A stretch of DNA of 64,000 nt from Escarpia spicata (GCA_963995525.1 OZ023210.1:28957249-29021248), one strand, 5' to 3'. Positions 12,079-45,958 are shown, counted from the first letter of the stretch. Notes: generated by a model not told the origin, from the letters alone. Translations and numbers: made by a program.

Positions 12079-14030
12079 GTTAAACTGTCAGTAATGTGCG
12101 TTCAACCACACGCAGCTGTGGCACAGGTACAGGTAATGCGAGCGACCATGATTCGCCGGGCAACGAACGAGAATCAATGTCCTTTGTTGAACAATATTCA
12201 TCGAGGTCGACTTTACTTGAACAAATTATACATTTTCACCATCTGGATCTTGCAAGTGTTGTCTGTGTATATTTAACGAGCCTTTACCGATCGATTCCGT
12301 CGACTGAACGCACCTGTCACGTGCTATTTATAGACGACCGGTAGAAAGGTTTGAGTTCGTTTGAAGCCTGTGTGAATCATGGATGGATCAACCCGGAGCA
12401 GTTAGACACGCATGGTCCGTGTGTCAACGCGCGGCCTGAAGACCAAGTTAAACGTGCATCATCACCTCCTTCAGCTCGTCGCAAATCTCGTTCTTTGAAG
12501 TCCAAGAGTAGTTGATAAATAACTTATGTAATATCCGTAGTCAGTTTAAAGGGAGTTTAACCGTTTGTTTTTATCGTAAAATCATGTTATACAAAGTAAG
12601 CTATATATATTATGACATATAGGGTTTACAGACCACCAAAATATGTTTTAATGAATCATTTGTTGTGGTTGAAATGGAAACCACGATGACAGCATATTGA
12701 CGATACAAACTCCACTTCCGGCGGGTCACGATCTTCCTCGGAATTTAGCTTTGTTAAAATATATTTTGGCGGTGAATATTTCAGATACGTATAGTTTATA
12801 CCGTGTAAGATTACTTTATAGTAAAAACGAACAGAAACAATTGCGTATATTGTTTACATGGTTGAAATTGTTGACTCTGAACTTTACATGTGGCCAACGC
12901 GAATTGCCAGGCCGACATTTACCTTCAGTCAACCGAATTTGTTGGTGGCATGATATCTGAAAGAGCAAGGAAAGTCGACAACATCAGTACAGAACACATG
13001 CATAATCGAATCGTGCATTCAAAAGATAATATAAATCCACAATTAAATATGTCAATAGTTAACTTGATGATTTCAAAATAAACGTTGCACAAACGAACCA
13101 GCATGTTGTGGATGATGGCTTAGTCTGTATTTTTAAAATGAATTTGAAATGAGGTGTGCAAAAAAATCGAAATGCGATAGCACATAAAAACCGAACCCTA
13201 GAAGCGAAGATTGCTTGAACTCACATCACAGGAAGTGGGCCACGTTCTATATGTCATAATATTTGTTACAGTTATTATCACTGCTATTTCTGTCGTGTTG
13301 ATCTCGGTAGTTGTACCGTTGTGAATGGCTCGGCGCTCGGCTGGGAGAACGATGCGGAAGCCTCCAATTACTTGACGTCGTTGTATTGTGAGCGTATCTA
13401 TAGAATGACCTTTGGTTGCACCACCGATTGCATGGAACTAGCGCTAACAGCCTCTATGTTGCGAACCTTGCTGGTTAAAGCGAGGTGGTCTGTTCCGTTA
13501 ATTAGCCGGTGTGGTCGTTATTAACAGTCAATTTGCTGAATTGGTTGTCTTCAGTGTGGGAACATCGCGACCGCACTGAACACCAAATATAGCTTTACGT
13601 TTAAAACATCCAAGTCCGTTATATTGCCAATTAAATAGAGTTCTTTATGATCTGAACGTTTTCTTTACATTTCGAGAAAGTAAAATATAAAAGCGAACAT
13701 TGCTTCGCGTTTGGTAAACGTAATTTAACGGCAGTCAACCCTCAGCATATTTATTCTAGTCTCAAGAGCATTAATTAAATTATATAATTTATATTCATTG
13801 GTATAAAAAAACGAAGAACAGACAACCTTCCTTTAATGAGTGTTGCATTCCGCCGAGATACCGATAAACCACAGATGATTGAAGGATCTATTAAACGAAT
13901 GAATTATTGATACTAAACACGCATGCATGCTTATTGGTGGTGATGTTTTTCTTATGAGGTAATTCCACGTGTGATGCATCTTAAGGATGCTATGTTTATA
14001 ATTATTTTCTGCCAACGCGGCTAACATCGT
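12079..14030. other. no gene seen
   Basis: About 2 kb of unique DNA with scattered ORFs under 90 codons that show no recognisable domain and no splice-compatible partners. Confidence 0.5.
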
Positions 14031-14466
14031 AACTCGCTGAATGTGAGTGATTAGTAACGGTAAGGTGAATTATTAGTGACCGTAAGGTGAACGATTAGTA
14101 ACCATAAGGTGAGTGATTAATAATGGTAAGGGGGTGATTAGTAGCCACAAGGTGATCGATTAGTAATTATAAGGTGAACGATTTGTAACCGTAATATGAG
14201 CTATTGGTCACTGTAAGGTGAGCTATAAAAGGTGAGTGATTGATAGCCACAAAGAGAGTCATTGGTATTAAACATAAACATTATAACCGGTTAGTAATGT
14301 CAAGATGAACCATTAGTAACTGTAAGGTTAGACTAGTAATTAGTAACCTAAGGTGAGTGATTGGTAACCTTAATGTGAGTGATTAGTAACGTTAAGGTGT
14401 TTGATTAGTAACCGTAATGTGAGTGACTAATAACTGTAACGTGTTTGATTAGCAACCGTACGGTGA
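14031..14466. repeat. 22-bp minisatellite, left part
   Basis: About 18-20 degenerate units of GTGAGTGATTAGTAACCGTA plus AG. It stops abruptly at about 14,466 and resumes at about 15,046 with the same unit. Confidence 0.88.
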
Positions 14467-15045
14467 CTAAAATTATTCATTATGCAACAAACATAGTTCG
14501 TTCCATTCTTAAAACTTATTATTGGGAACATTCACATCCCCTCTTTACATGTTTAAATTTAATAAAATTGCATGATATTTATGAAATTGAAGTTGGAAAA
14601 TGTTCAGTTCTCCGAACAGTTTGCTATGTAAAGATCTGATGATCTGGAATACAATTCCAACTGTTATATAAATAAACCCAATTTAAATAGTTTTATATTA
14701 TCATTAAAATCTACTTAGGTGTTACACCATTGCTGAAGCCTGGCATAACCACATGTTTGTTTTTGCAAGACTACTTATGTGAACATTTATCATATAATAT
14801 TACTGTTATTACATTTATATATATATGTTCTATGATTATAGTTATTTTGGGGGATGACGGCGACTAGTTTACTTAATGATTATCCTCTTATATTGGAATA
14901 ATTAAAACAAACTGGTTACAGCCTTAATTGGCTCCGCTGTCAACCTTGAATTGTATATCATTTGTCGATTGTTTTACCGATTGTTTATATTTGTATGTAT
15001 GATTTATACAATTCCAAATAAAGCCTACGTACTTACCTGTATACT
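14467..15045. mobile_element. about 580-bp insertion splitting the 22-bp minisatellite
   Basis: Unique AT-rich DNA with repeat units of the same array on both sides. It ends with an AATAAA-type signal (CCAAATAAAGCC at about 15,014) shortly before the right junction, as a retroposed 3' end would. No ORF or TIR was recognised, so the class is unknown. The left junction shares only TAA with the right. Confidence 0.5.
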
Positions 15046-15175
15046 ATAAGTAACCGTAAGGTGATCGATTGATGACAATGTGGTGGACGATTAATAACCG
15101 TTAGGTCAGTGATAAGGAACTGTGAGGTGAGCGATTGGTAACCGTAAAGTGGGTGATTAGCAACCGTACGCTCCT
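15046..15175. repeat. 22-bp minisatellite, right part
   Basis: Five or six further units of the array interrupted at 14,467, starting TAACCGTAAGGTG. Confidence 0.85.
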
Positions 15176-15599
15176 CGCAAATATCACCCAAGGAATCAGT
15201 AACCATACACTTGGGGTAAATATTACGCGGGTGGGAAACATGTAGTGTAAATATAACGCGACTGGGAACCGTACACCGGTTGTACACCGCGCCGGTGACC
15301 AAAAGGTAGCCGCAAACTATGTATACAGTCACGGCAATTGACGTCACAGCGTCACTCGCGTTTGTCAACATTTCCCCTTGAAAGCAAGGAACTATATATG
15401 AGACAAGCCGTATAGTAAGTCCCGGTCGTGTTCCGTTCGTGGCACGTCTTGCTGCTGTTTGTTTGACTTTGAACAGCGAATACAGTGACATAAATAAGAG
15501 GAACAGCGGAGTGGTATTGCTACATCTGAGTAGCACTTGGAGTCGTGCTGCGAACGTCGTAGAATCGTGTTGGTGTTTCTGTACGCTTCATCACGACGT

Positions 15600-15900
15600 C
15601 TGTGTAACGATTATATTGGCCTCCCGCATATATGACCTACATGTTTTACTTTACTACTCCATTACCGTGAGACGGTATAAATGTCGTCATACCAAACAAT
15701 GATTGAGTTAACAGCATTCGCCGTTGGTTTGTGTTAGTTTTGATTCCCTAACGGGAACATGTTCGCTTCACTCTGCCGTGGGTGTGGGCGATTATATTGG
15801 CCACCCGCACATATAATGTAAGCTTCTTTTTTCTTACTGTGCAACATTTTAAATATCAACGTATCAAACAATGATTGGGTTAGCAGAATTGTTGTCGGTC
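15600..15900. repeat. diverged about 110-bp direct duplication
   Basis: CGATTATATTGGCC.CCCGCA opens both copies (about 15,608 and 15,790), and both end near CAAACAATGATTG.GTTA. No coding content was recognised. From here to 17,640 I see nothing else. Confidence 0.6.
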
Positions 15901-17640
15901 CCTGCTGGGTACTGCCGATTTCTTGACGGTTTCACCCACGCAGTACCGCGTAAGCTGATTGGTGACTGACCAATAGCCGTGAAGTAACACGAGCTACCGA
16001 TAACACCGTTTCCGCGTGGGGCCTTCAGCAAAAGTCGGATTATTAACATTAATCTCAGATATATGTTTACTCTTTACATTAAACCGATCTGCTTTCGTGT
16101 GGATATCAGAGTCTGTGTGCGCTCCCACGCGCCTTGCACGCACTGCATCGCGCCCAGGGTCGTGCATAAGGAACACTACGGTAGGTGCTTTCGGGGCACA
16201 ATTCACGCTCCGTTTACGCACGATTTTTATGGCAGTCGAATCGGCATAAATCGTGCTTCGTGACGTCCATTCACTGGGGCACCCCGACGTCAGTTGCCGC
16301 CTGCAGTCGAGGGGGCTTACAAACCCTAAGTGTCCAGTGGAAGTGAGTGAGAGCAACGGTTCTTCTACAGGTAAGTCGGAAACATGCAATACTTTCCAGT
16401 GTAGTACGCCGCTGTGTTCAACCCGCAAGCGTATCCGTTTGAACTTATTTACATATCTATCTATAGGTGGCCGGTCTTTTTCTTAGCGCTCTTCCGTTTT
16501 TTACCGTCACCCCAGGTATGAGGCAAAAACCACTGATTTTCGATGTCCGGGATGGCGGGAAAGGCGCGTGCGTAGCAGTGTGGTGGACACGTAAATAGAC
16601 GGCAGATTGTAGAGCAGCTGTGTTCTAGCAAGAAATACCGACTTCAATATGACGCCAATGAAGATAGAAATGGTCACATTCGAGTAACTCATTAAGAACA
16701 TTTGCTGGTTTTGATTAAAATATTATAATAAATATGCCACATACGTCTAGTATCCCTTCAACTGTAGCCCCACGTACTCGTGAAGTCGTGTTAATACCGT
16801 ATCCCTAAGCATTTGCTAACAGGGCGTCTTTTATTGAATTTTCACTGGGGGAGCAATGTTTTAAAATGGCATTTCTAGTGGTTAAAATGGCAGTTTACGC
16901 ATACATTAATTATTATGTTCATAATCCTTAGGCATGTATGAAAGCTTAATATAATGTGTTATTATCTTTGTATCCACATAGTTGTGGGGCCTACAGTGAC
17001 GACTGCATCTTGGTATGAACATAAATGTATTACAACCAATACATGCAGTAGTCACAGAAACATGAGACGTATCCTACAAGTCAGAACGTTTGGCAGTTGT
17101 CTCAATTTGACTAGACGAGTCCCGTTTCGCGAGTGAATTTCCTAACGAATTCACTATGGAGCCCCGCATCTTATTGTCTTCTACACGAATTTAACGACAG
17201 CGGGTCGAGGGTCATAGTAGGCGGTGCCCACACTATTCAATGCCACCATGAGCCGTCCGTTTCTCGTGTCCTTACTCATACTGGTGCGGTGATTATCGAC
17301 CACGAGAGCTTGTGGTGGCTCACGATCTTTTCGGTCTGCATAGAGTGTGGACTCAGCAGAGTGTATGCCAGTGTGGCCGACCAAATATTAAATCACGGTC
17401 CTTATCAATTATGGCTTGCAGTGCTGATTACCTGTCAGTGTTACACAGACGCAAGCACAAACGTGTTGAAAGATTACAATTAGTACTGTAAATACTACGA
17501 ACATTATGTAATATTTGTCTTCCAACTCTTACATTGTTTCTTCTTAATTAATGTTTTTTTTTTAAATTGATCAAACTAAAAAGTTTTAAATTAGTTGTAG
17601 AGGTGATTTGTATGTTGTTGTTTGTCTTATGATGTTCGTC
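15901..17640. other. no gene seen
   Basis: A 144-codon minus-strand ORF at 15,994-16,428 is the longest reading frame. It has no recognisable domain and no partner exon, and both strands are open in places, so I do not call it. Confidence 0.45.
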
Positions 17641-17649
17641 CAATCGTGC

Positions 17650-17830
17650 GACTTTAGGTGACATCCACGATAAGCTTCCTGTCTCTAATCCTGTCTTGTG
17701 TCACTTCTCTCAACTTGTCCATTGTCAGCTTTGTTGTATCCCTGATCTCATCCGCCCAACCCACGTGTGGTCTTCTTCTTTTCCGCTTGCCTTCATTCGT
17801 TCAGGTCAGTATGGCTTTCTCAACCTATTG
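17650..17830 (-). mobile_element. decayed LINE C-terminal tail (a)
   Basis: Minus-strand translation keeps the signature of a LINE reverse-transcriptase C-terminus: KRKRRRPHVGWADEIRDTT followed by KLTMDKLREVTQDR. This basic RGRPxxxWxDEI-type tail is common in RTE- and Nimb-like elements. No intact RT core precedes it. Confidence 0.6.
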
Positions 17831-18049
17831 TCTTTTATGTGCATGAAATAACCGAAGCGCGGTAGGTTTTGTTTCGAGATTAGCTCTTGCGGTGGGAGGG
17901 CGTGTTCTCTTGTGACTAGTTGCATTAGGCATTACCACGTACTGCACTGGCTAGTATTGTTGTTGATAACATCGCCGTTGCATGTTAAATACCCTCAGAG
18001 AACGATCAAATGTCAGATTATATCTTACTTACTTATCCTCTTCGTGCCG

Positions 18050-18250
18050 TGTGGCACAATATCTCGTCAGACCCCTCTGTCTTACGCTCTCCTTGCTGCT
18101 GTGCCCCAGGTCAGTCCAGTCTTCAGTTCTTCTTCAATGTTTCGTAGCCAGGTTGTTTTCTGTCTCCTTCTTTTTCTATTTCCTTCTGGCGTCCAGGTCA
18201 GTGCTGTTTTTACTGGAATGTCGTTGCTCATCCTGCAGATATGGTAGAGC
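18050..18250 (-). mobile_element. decayed LINE C-terminal tail (b)
   Basis: Minus-strand translation reads TALTWTPEGNRKRRRQKTTW, then LRNIEEELKTGLTWGTAAR, and then a stop. This is the typical RTE-like LINE C-terminus that follows the RT domain. It is a different family from the tail at 17.65 kb. Only this end and short flanking parts are legible. Confidence 0.7.
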
Positions 18251-18479
18251 CTTGTCCACCTCCACTTTTTCAGTGTGAGGCAGATATGTTGTTGATTTGT
18301 TGCTTTGTGGAGTTATGTGTTGGAAATGATCTCGGGCCAGTAAACTTTAATTATCTTCCTTAGGCAGGTGATGTGGAAGCTGAAGAGTCTATTGGCGTCT
18401 TGCTGTGTCATGCGTCAGCACTCAGGAGCATCGTAGAGTTTTGTTTTTGGGAGTATACTGAGGATCTCCATAGCCGTTG

Positions 18480-19365
18480 TAAATTTGGAAGTGCGGACAT
18501 GGATTTTCCTGATCGTGTTTTGATGTCTTCTCCTGCACCTGCTACATTCTACCTCCTAGTAGGTCATTGTGTGTGCGCGCACGCGAGCGCGTGCATGCGT
18601 GCTTGTGTGTGTTATTTATTCCACTACAGTAACTGTTTGACCAAGGGTTTTATCAGCTTCTTAATCTCACTTAGGAGGGTTTATAATAATACGGTTTCAG
18701 GTTTGCAGGACGAACCATGCCCTATTAAAATACATTTGTTCGCGCCGGATGGGTTATCGGCAATACTGAAAGGCAAGAAGTCCGTATAAACTTTATACCG
18801 ATAGAGCTATTTAAAAAAGCTTTCGACTTTTCTTTGCATGGGCATTAAACGTCTCAATTGCCGCTGGGCACGTACCGCGGGTTTTAGTGCTGTTAACCTA
18901 TGCTGAGCGCGAACTGTTTTCATATCGTTTATTTGTCATTTTAGTTGTTAAATCGTCACGTTTGGAATCCATATCTTGACACTATTGTATAGAATGTTCT
19001 ATTTGAGGCTACTAAAGTGTGTCACTATGACAATGCAACCACTATTTTTATTACGTGTTTAATCTTTTTATCTTCCGAGAGATGACGTCTTTGTCTTATG
19101 AAAACCACTTACTTCACAACGATCGGCTGTCTGCTCAACATTTTCTCAACGTACGAGAGTGCATGATTCGTTGTCCTTTTACACAGTTTGCCATGTTTTA
19201 ACCTTTTCTTTATCGGAAGTTACTGCCAATCTCCCGCTCTACTCCAACGTTTAAATTAGTAATAATTACTCCTAACAGGAGACGTTTGTCTTAATTCTAA
19301 GCAAGCTGTCAGGTGTCATTTCGAGATAAAATAGCTCCTCTTACCGATATAAAAAGGTTTAATTT
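18480..19365. other. no gene seen
   Basis: Unique AT-rich DNA with short GT/CG-rich patches. No domain, RNA gene or clear repeat. Confidence 0.4.
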
Positions 19366-19369
19366 CTAA

Positions 19370-20060
19370 GAAAATAGACATCCATGCTGTCACCGAGACC
19401 TGGCTCAGACCACATGACACGGCCGCATGCATTGCCGACATATCTCCTGCTAGTTACTCCTTCCACCATCGACCACATTGTTAAACGAAATGGTGATGTT
19501 AGCTTTCTGGTTTCACATCAGTTCAAAGTTAATTTACATTTGAAAATCTCCGAATAGTCTAGTTTTGATTCTGTGTGTGTTGAAATATAAGATTCTTCTT
19601 TTTCCCTTTATTCCGTTTACCCTCCGTGGCATTGCTTTGAAGAGTTCCAAGACCTGTTGAAACAACTGGTAACTATGCATTACAAATTACAATTCTCGTT
19701 TATTCTAGTATTAATTTGGACATATCTTCAGCAACAACAATGACGTTTGACGATATTATGGCATCCTTTGATATGAAACACCATGCTACATTTTCGACAC
19801 ACATACATTGCCACTGGTTTCGAACTCTTCATAACTCGTTCAACTAGTAACAATATCCAAACAAAGTTTCGGATGGTTTAACTGTCCACCTCACTGTCAT
19901 TGTCGATGTTAACGTTTCTAGAACTACAGTAGAGTCCAAACACAATGTGTTTTATAGACCAATTCTTAAGATTACCATTGCGGCTTTAATGCCAGGCAGC
20001 ATTAAATCCGACCATATCAGAGTACTACATAAACGCGGTACACGTACTAGCTAGTACTCA
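19370..20060 (+). mobile_element. L2/CR1-like LINE endonuclease fragment, decayed
   Basis: The + translation gives KIDIHAVTETWLRPHDTAA at 19,372, the ETWL motif of an APE-type endonuclease, then ADISPASYSFHHRP. After frameshifts come FDSVCVEI, SVYPPWHCFEEFQDLLKQLV and, near 19,850, ITRSTSNNIQT. The order and spacing are those of an L2-like endonuclease domain. Several stops and frame changes make it non-functional. No RT part follows. Confidence 0.7.
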
Positions 20061-20073
20061 AGGCTTTTTTCTT

Positions 20074-20083
20074 GGTGTGTGTG

Positions 20084-20115
<32 letters not shown>

Positions 20116-20180
20116 TGCATACATGCATGCATGCATGCATGTATGTATGTATGTTTGTGTGCACGTGTGCGCGCGTGACT
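20074..20180. repeat. (GT)n/(GTGC)n/(ATGC)n microsatellite
   Basis: GT run passing into GTGC, ATGC and GTAT tetranucleotides. Confidence 0.9.
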
Positions 20181-20539
20181 TTTTAAATAATCCGGTTTTT
20201 TAACATCACCAATAATTCATTATAACTATCTTCTTGTTTCTCCCAAATTTGTTAATAGTCCAATTAACTAAATATGTCACAATTGTAATGATTGTTATTG
20301 GTACTATTATCTTATGGTAAAACGGAGCTTCGTTGTTGTTGTTTTCCGCCAGTAGTTTGGTAATTGGCGTGGGTTCGCCTTACAAGTGGAACAGCCATTA
20401 TGTTTGCCCCGTGTAATCACTGAGGCGTGAAGCGTCCCTACTAAGTAACAAACGCCGGCTCCCCATGCTCCACGTGGTGGGGTAGAACGGCTCGCCGGTA
20501 AAAAACATTCCTCTGTAATACACTAATCGCCGCGTTTAT

Positions 20540-20590
20540 TTAGCGCACGCAGACACGCAGACACGCAGACACGCAGACACGCAGACACCC
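20540..20590. repeat. 8-bp tandem repeat (CGCAGACA)
   Basis: Five to six exact copies of CGCAGACA, just before an about 80-bp direct duplication. Confidence 0.85.
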
Positions 20591-20614
20591 AGTGGATATT
20601 CCACAGACATATCA

Positions 20615-20785
20615 AGTATATCACCTATTTATATATGCCAGCTTACACGCCCCCCATAGAGTAACACACCAGGGGCGCAGTTACCACCATTACAATATAT
20701 CACCTATTTATATATGCCGGCTTACATGCCCCTACGGACTACGGTGTGACACACCAAGGGCGCGGTTACCACCATTACAATGTTT
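20615..20785. repeat. about 80-bp direct duplication
   Basis: TATATCACCTATTTATATAT opens both copies (about 20,617 and 20,696). Both end in GTTACCACCATTACAAT. There is moderate divergence in the middle. Confidence 0.75.
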
Positions 20786-20819
20786 TGATCATTACGGCGT
20801 TCCCGTGAACCGTTTATTT

Positions 20820-22670
20820 TCTGCAGTTACGGAGACAGTAAAGCGACCCTGACATCATAGTGGCGCCTCCCCAGTAAAGCCCTATTGAAAAAAAATATCG
20901 CAAACACATAAATACATAGCACGAACTAACTACCATTGAGAGTTTTAAAATGCTTGGTCAACTGGTAGATCAGAAGCAAATGATCGAATGAAGCGAACGA
21001 AGAGGCGAGTGGACCTCGGCGCCTGGGAGGAGATGTAACCATACCCCCAAAGTTAGCGTACTAATACAATGTAGATGTTGCACTTCGCAGTCTACAAAGA
21101 ACTAACCGGTAGAACATTTGATAAATGGGAATGTTTTCCATTGCGTTTTGTAGAAGATGTGGGCACTCCTTTCAGGGTATGAAACAGTTGCTCCATTATT
21201 TTAGAATTGCACATTACACGTGAAACACAATGCTTCTTGTTGAACGGGAGTTTCAGCTAGTGGGCAGAGTTGTGAGGGGCGTGAACTGAGGAAGTTTAGG
21301 AACACCGATCTGCCTGGGACAGCATGCAAAAGAGGGCTGGGAAACGATCTTTAACATGTTACATTCCGAAATCCAACCAATTAAAATAACAAATTTACTT
21401 CCGTTATTTAATTCCAGTTTGTCAGTCTCACGATGGACACATATCTGCGGACTGACGTGGAATAAGCCTACAACAACATGAAGCTTGCCACTTTTATGTC
21501 AACTGAGGTGCCTTAAACACCATTGACGTGTCATATCTGAAGAAATGATGTTCCGAAAGTGACGAATTTATGTCATGCATGTAATGTTTGTTTATTAAAA
21601 AGGCCGTGAAATGAAAACTTATTGGTGCCATGCTGTTGTTTAGTCGACAATCACCCGTTAACGTCAACTCAAATGGCGACGGACGCTTTGAGCCGTGAGC
21701 TAATCGTTTGATCTACCCTCTTACAAGAAGACGCGTGTTACTTTTCCACACGCAAAGATGGCATTGCTGTGTCTGTAGAGAATACGATAATAGATCAGAG
21801 GGTAGTATGGCGTTTCTGATAATTGCCATGTGGCATTCTATTCGGAGATGGTACCCTGTTAGAGACTCGTTAAAGAATCTGACCATCGATAAAAAAAGTC
21901 GAAATGTGAAATAGCTCGCTGAAAATATATAGGCCTGTATTAAATATTGATGCTATGAAAATTAATTAATAACTTTTTACGCCATGTCGTGTAGCGACAT
22001 GGAATCCTGTTTCATTATTCACAATGGCTTAGAAAACTCTGATAATTATTCAAGTCTGGTTCACCACATGTATTGTTAAGACCAGCTCGCTTTTAAAGTC
22101 ACTTCCGCCCATTCCCTTGAGTAATCTTAATAACGGAGTTCAAATATACTGGTCATTTGCACTGGGTGTTGTGTCGTTGTTACGTGGTTCCTGGTTACGT
22201 TTGTTGCGATAAGTGTTCTATAACCACGTCAATACATGTTACGTTGACTGTTACATCATCTCGACTACACACATCATGATTACACACATTACTCTGAGTG
22301 ATCTGAAATATTTATTACCAAGTCTGTCTGACGTCATCCCTGTCACCGGCCCACCTGCCGGACTGGCAGCGTGGGAACTGAACGATGAGGCTCAAGGGAG
22401 GGTAGCGACGTATATGTATAGCTCAACATAGGGGCCCTACATCAACAGTAATTACACCGAGCTCTTGTTACGGATATATCGTAAGACAATAGTACATTGT
22501 TCTAATATAACGAGAAGTTAATACCATACTTCCATGTCCTGATGTCAGAGAATCGTTAATTAACGACAAGAGTGACTTAATTAACGTTATAAAAAGTTCG
22601 TTAGTAGTATCAGTATCGACTTTAATGCCTGGACTAATAAGTTAAATAATTAGGCGTATTCATATGTAAT
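20820..22670. other. no gene seen
   Basis: About 1.85 kb of unique DNA. Only short ORFs without domains or splice-phase partners. Confidence 0.45.
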
Positions 22671-22672
22671 AA

Positions 22673-23033
<361 letters not shown>

Positions 23034-23930
23034 TATCCCATCTCTTTATCTTCATTTCGATATCTTCTCGTAACTATCTATCTCCCTTCTAATACAGGTC
23101 GAACGAACATGCTAAATGAATGAACACAACAACACGAGGCCTCAACGTTACACCGTGATTTTCGCACAAGATCAACTGTAATTTGTTCTCAATTCGTGTT
23201 CCTAATTGCCCCACTATGCATGCACGAAGAACGTAAACGAGCGTTCGGCTCGGACAGCCAGGAGCCGTCGATGCCATTAGTCATGGCCTATTGTGCTTCT
23301 GCAGAGGTGGTACAAGATGTACGGAAAGACTGGACTGACGGCGGCGCCACGTAGCTGGGGCCAGTCGCTCTGTGGTCGACACAGGTCGCTGACACGCCAA
23401 GGACGCGTCTCCTGCCTTGTCGCATCATCGTATTGCACTACCAGGCTTAATCTGACAGTTGGGGCTTCGGCGTTGATTTCTGTGCACGATCTAATAGAAC
23501 CCGCCGTTTCCGGTGAAACTACGGCGAGTTGCTCGCTACGGTGTCAGCACGGATACCTGTCCGCACAAGTAATACGACTACTGACGAGTTGTTTGTTCTG
23601 GTTGTAGGTAGTGCCGCGGTGACAGCGGGTGACGGACCCCCAAAAGGCGACATGACACTGAACAACGCACTGGGAAAGCTAACCAAAGCGTTTGCACGCA
23701 CGGCACCAGATCAATGGATATCGTTAAGTAACTGACAGTGGGAAGCCGCGGGCTGTATCCGATTCACAAGGACGCCGTGAAGCACCTAATTATTTCTATA
23801 CTGTCAGTTTGTTGACGTCATTTCGGAAGTCGACGACACACTTTCACTGTCAGTGTCTGTGTAACATAATTGTCGAAACATGTCAGTTGTGGTAAGTTAG
23901 ATCTTACGGTGACATTGTCCAAGCGCAAAC
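23034..23930 (+). promoter_or_regulatory. upstream region and probable promoter/5' UTR of the FAM20C-like gene
   Basis: The 600 bp before the start codon is more GC- and CpG-rich than its surroundings. A full palindromic CRE-type TGACGTCA lies at 23,813-23,820, followed directly by an ETS-like CGGAAG. No TATA box was seen, so a TATA-less promoter is likely. The ORF at 23,293-23,607 has no domain and is probably fortuitous. The transcription start cannot be located. Confidence 0.3.
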
Positions 23931-44220
<20,290 letters not shown>

Positions 44221-44549
44221 GCCATAATATAATAATATTACGTACGTGTATGCAAGTGTGCGTGCGAGCGTGCATGCATGCGTGCGTTTATGTGTGTAAA
44301 TGTGTCCGTCTGTGTGTATGTGACGTACGATTGTTGATGTAATTTAAACAACACTGATCAGATCAATATAAGCTATATATATATAAATATATATATTATA
44401 GCCTACATATGTAAGCAATTACGTCATTATTTTAAATGCGTTTGTCGGATTAAATTTGATTTATATCTAATGATTAGCTGCATTCACTTATTTGTGTCGA
44501 TTATGTTGGTAGTTACTTTATGTGGTATCCGTATATGTTAGCAATCGTT

Positions 44550-44552
44550 TTG

Positions 44553-44584
<32 letters not shown>

Positions 44585-44680
44585 CATATATATATATATA
44601 TACATATATATGTATATATATATATATATACATATATATGTATATAAATGTATATATATATATACGTATATATATATTCG
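44550..44680. repeat. (TA)n microsatellite
   Basis: TA tract with CATATATATG interruptions. It follows the FAM20C stop by about 330 bp. Confidence 0.93.
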
Positions 44681-44755
44681 TGTACGATGGGATACCCTCC
44701 CGCCTTTACCATTTCTTCTATGTTTTACTATAGTCTATACTACTAGCATTATTAC

Positions 44756-44880
44756 ACCTCTGTGTTGCACTGCTACACCTATGTGTTGCACTGCTACACC
44801 TGTGTGTTGCACTATTATACCTATGTGTTGCACTGCTACCCCTATGTGTTGCATTGTTACACCTATGTGTTGAACTGCTC
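44756..44880. repeat. 21-bp minisatellite
   Basis: About six units of TGTTGCACTGCTACACCTATG-type sequence; the first 20 bases TGTTGCACTGCTACACCTAT are well kept. Confidence 0.9.
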
Positions 44881-45084
44881 GCCGCAGATATCGTGTGAAA
44901 GTGTGACGCACGTGTCTATCTCAATCAAGTCTGTGATTACACCAGGTGCAGCAGATATGAATCAGGTGCGAAGCCGAAAATGTCATATAATTAATTAATT
45001 AATTGTGTGCGTGTGCTCGCGTCGTCTGTCATATAGTTAGGGAAGTGACAACAATGGTCAATACGTTTAGGAATCGTTAGTAGT

Positions 45085-45415
45085 TCGTCTGCTTTACGTG
45101 GAGCGGAGTGGTGCAGTTTTGAGACAACCCGGGTTCGAACACTGTGCTGCTGTGTCGAACCTTGGGCAAGTTCGTTCACTCTACGTTGCTCCAGTTCACT
45201 CAGCTGTATGAATGAGTACCTGGCTATGGACAATGGTGGATATTTGTGTACGAATAATCTTCGCGCATTAATTGCAACGTGGCTGGATGCTTCCCACAGA
45301 AGTCGAGATGGTGTTCGATTAAACAGGTCTACCAGGGAGTGCAGTTTAAAGTGCTTTTTAGCAGTCCTGAAGACTGGATGCTGCACTTTATAAGAACTTA
45401 CCTTTATTTATTTAT
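45085..45415 (+). mobile_element. tRNA-derived SINE, copy 3, most complete
   Basis: Box B-like GGGTTCGAACAC, then CTTGGGCAAGTTCGTTCACT, CTACGTTGCTCCAGTTCACT, CAGCTGTATGAATGAGTACC, a middle ending GAGATGGTGTTCGATTAAAC, and a 3' part ending TTTATAAGAACTTACC with a (TTTA)n tail. Blocks align with copies 1 and 2. The CTTGGGCAAG..CAGCTG.ATG core resembles conserved central domains of animal SINEs, but I cannot assign which. Confidence 0.75.
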
Positions 45416-45554
45416 TTATTTACTTTTAATTTGTTTTAGCCAACTGAAGTATTACGCAGGCAAAATTGTATACGACTGAACCAACAAATTATAGTACGGA
45501 ACTGCTATGTCTAAAATAGGGTAATATCAGAACAAATTGCAACACAGACGAATG

Positions 45555-45958
45555 ATCGAACGAAGGAAGGAAGGAAGGGAGGAAGGAAGGAAGGAAGGAA
45601 GGAAGGAAGGAAGGCAGGAAGGGAGGAATGAACGAAGGAACGGAGTAAGGAACGAACGAACGAACGAAGTAAGGGGGAAGGGGCGAAGGGAGGAATGGAG
45701 GAAGGAACGAACGAACGAACGAAGGATGGATGGAAGGAAGGAAGGAAGGGAGAAAGGGAGGAAGGAAGGAAGGAAGGAAGGAAGGAAGGAAGGAAGGAAG
45801 GGAGGAATGAACGAAGGATGGATGGATGGATAGATGGATAGATGGAAAGAAGGAAGGAATGAAGGAAGGAACGAACGAACGAACGAACGAACGAACGAAG
45901 GCGCAACCGAACGAAGGATGGATGGAAGGAAGGAAGGAAGGAAGGAAGGAAGGAAGTA
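45555..45958. repeat. (GGAA)n/(CGAA)n/(TGGA)n microsatellite
   Basis: About 400 bp of strand-asymmetric purine tetranucleotides: GGAA blocks alternating with CGAA and TGGA blocks. Long ORFs on both strands are artefacts. Confidence 0.97.

Noticed and set aside
15994..16428. 144-codon minus-strand ORF
   Set aside because: No domain, no partner exons and overlapping + strand ORFs. Too weak to call.
23293..23735. ORFs just upstream of the FAM20C-like start
   Set aside because: GC-rich region likely to be promoter or 5' UTR. No domain and no splice phase linking them to exon 1.
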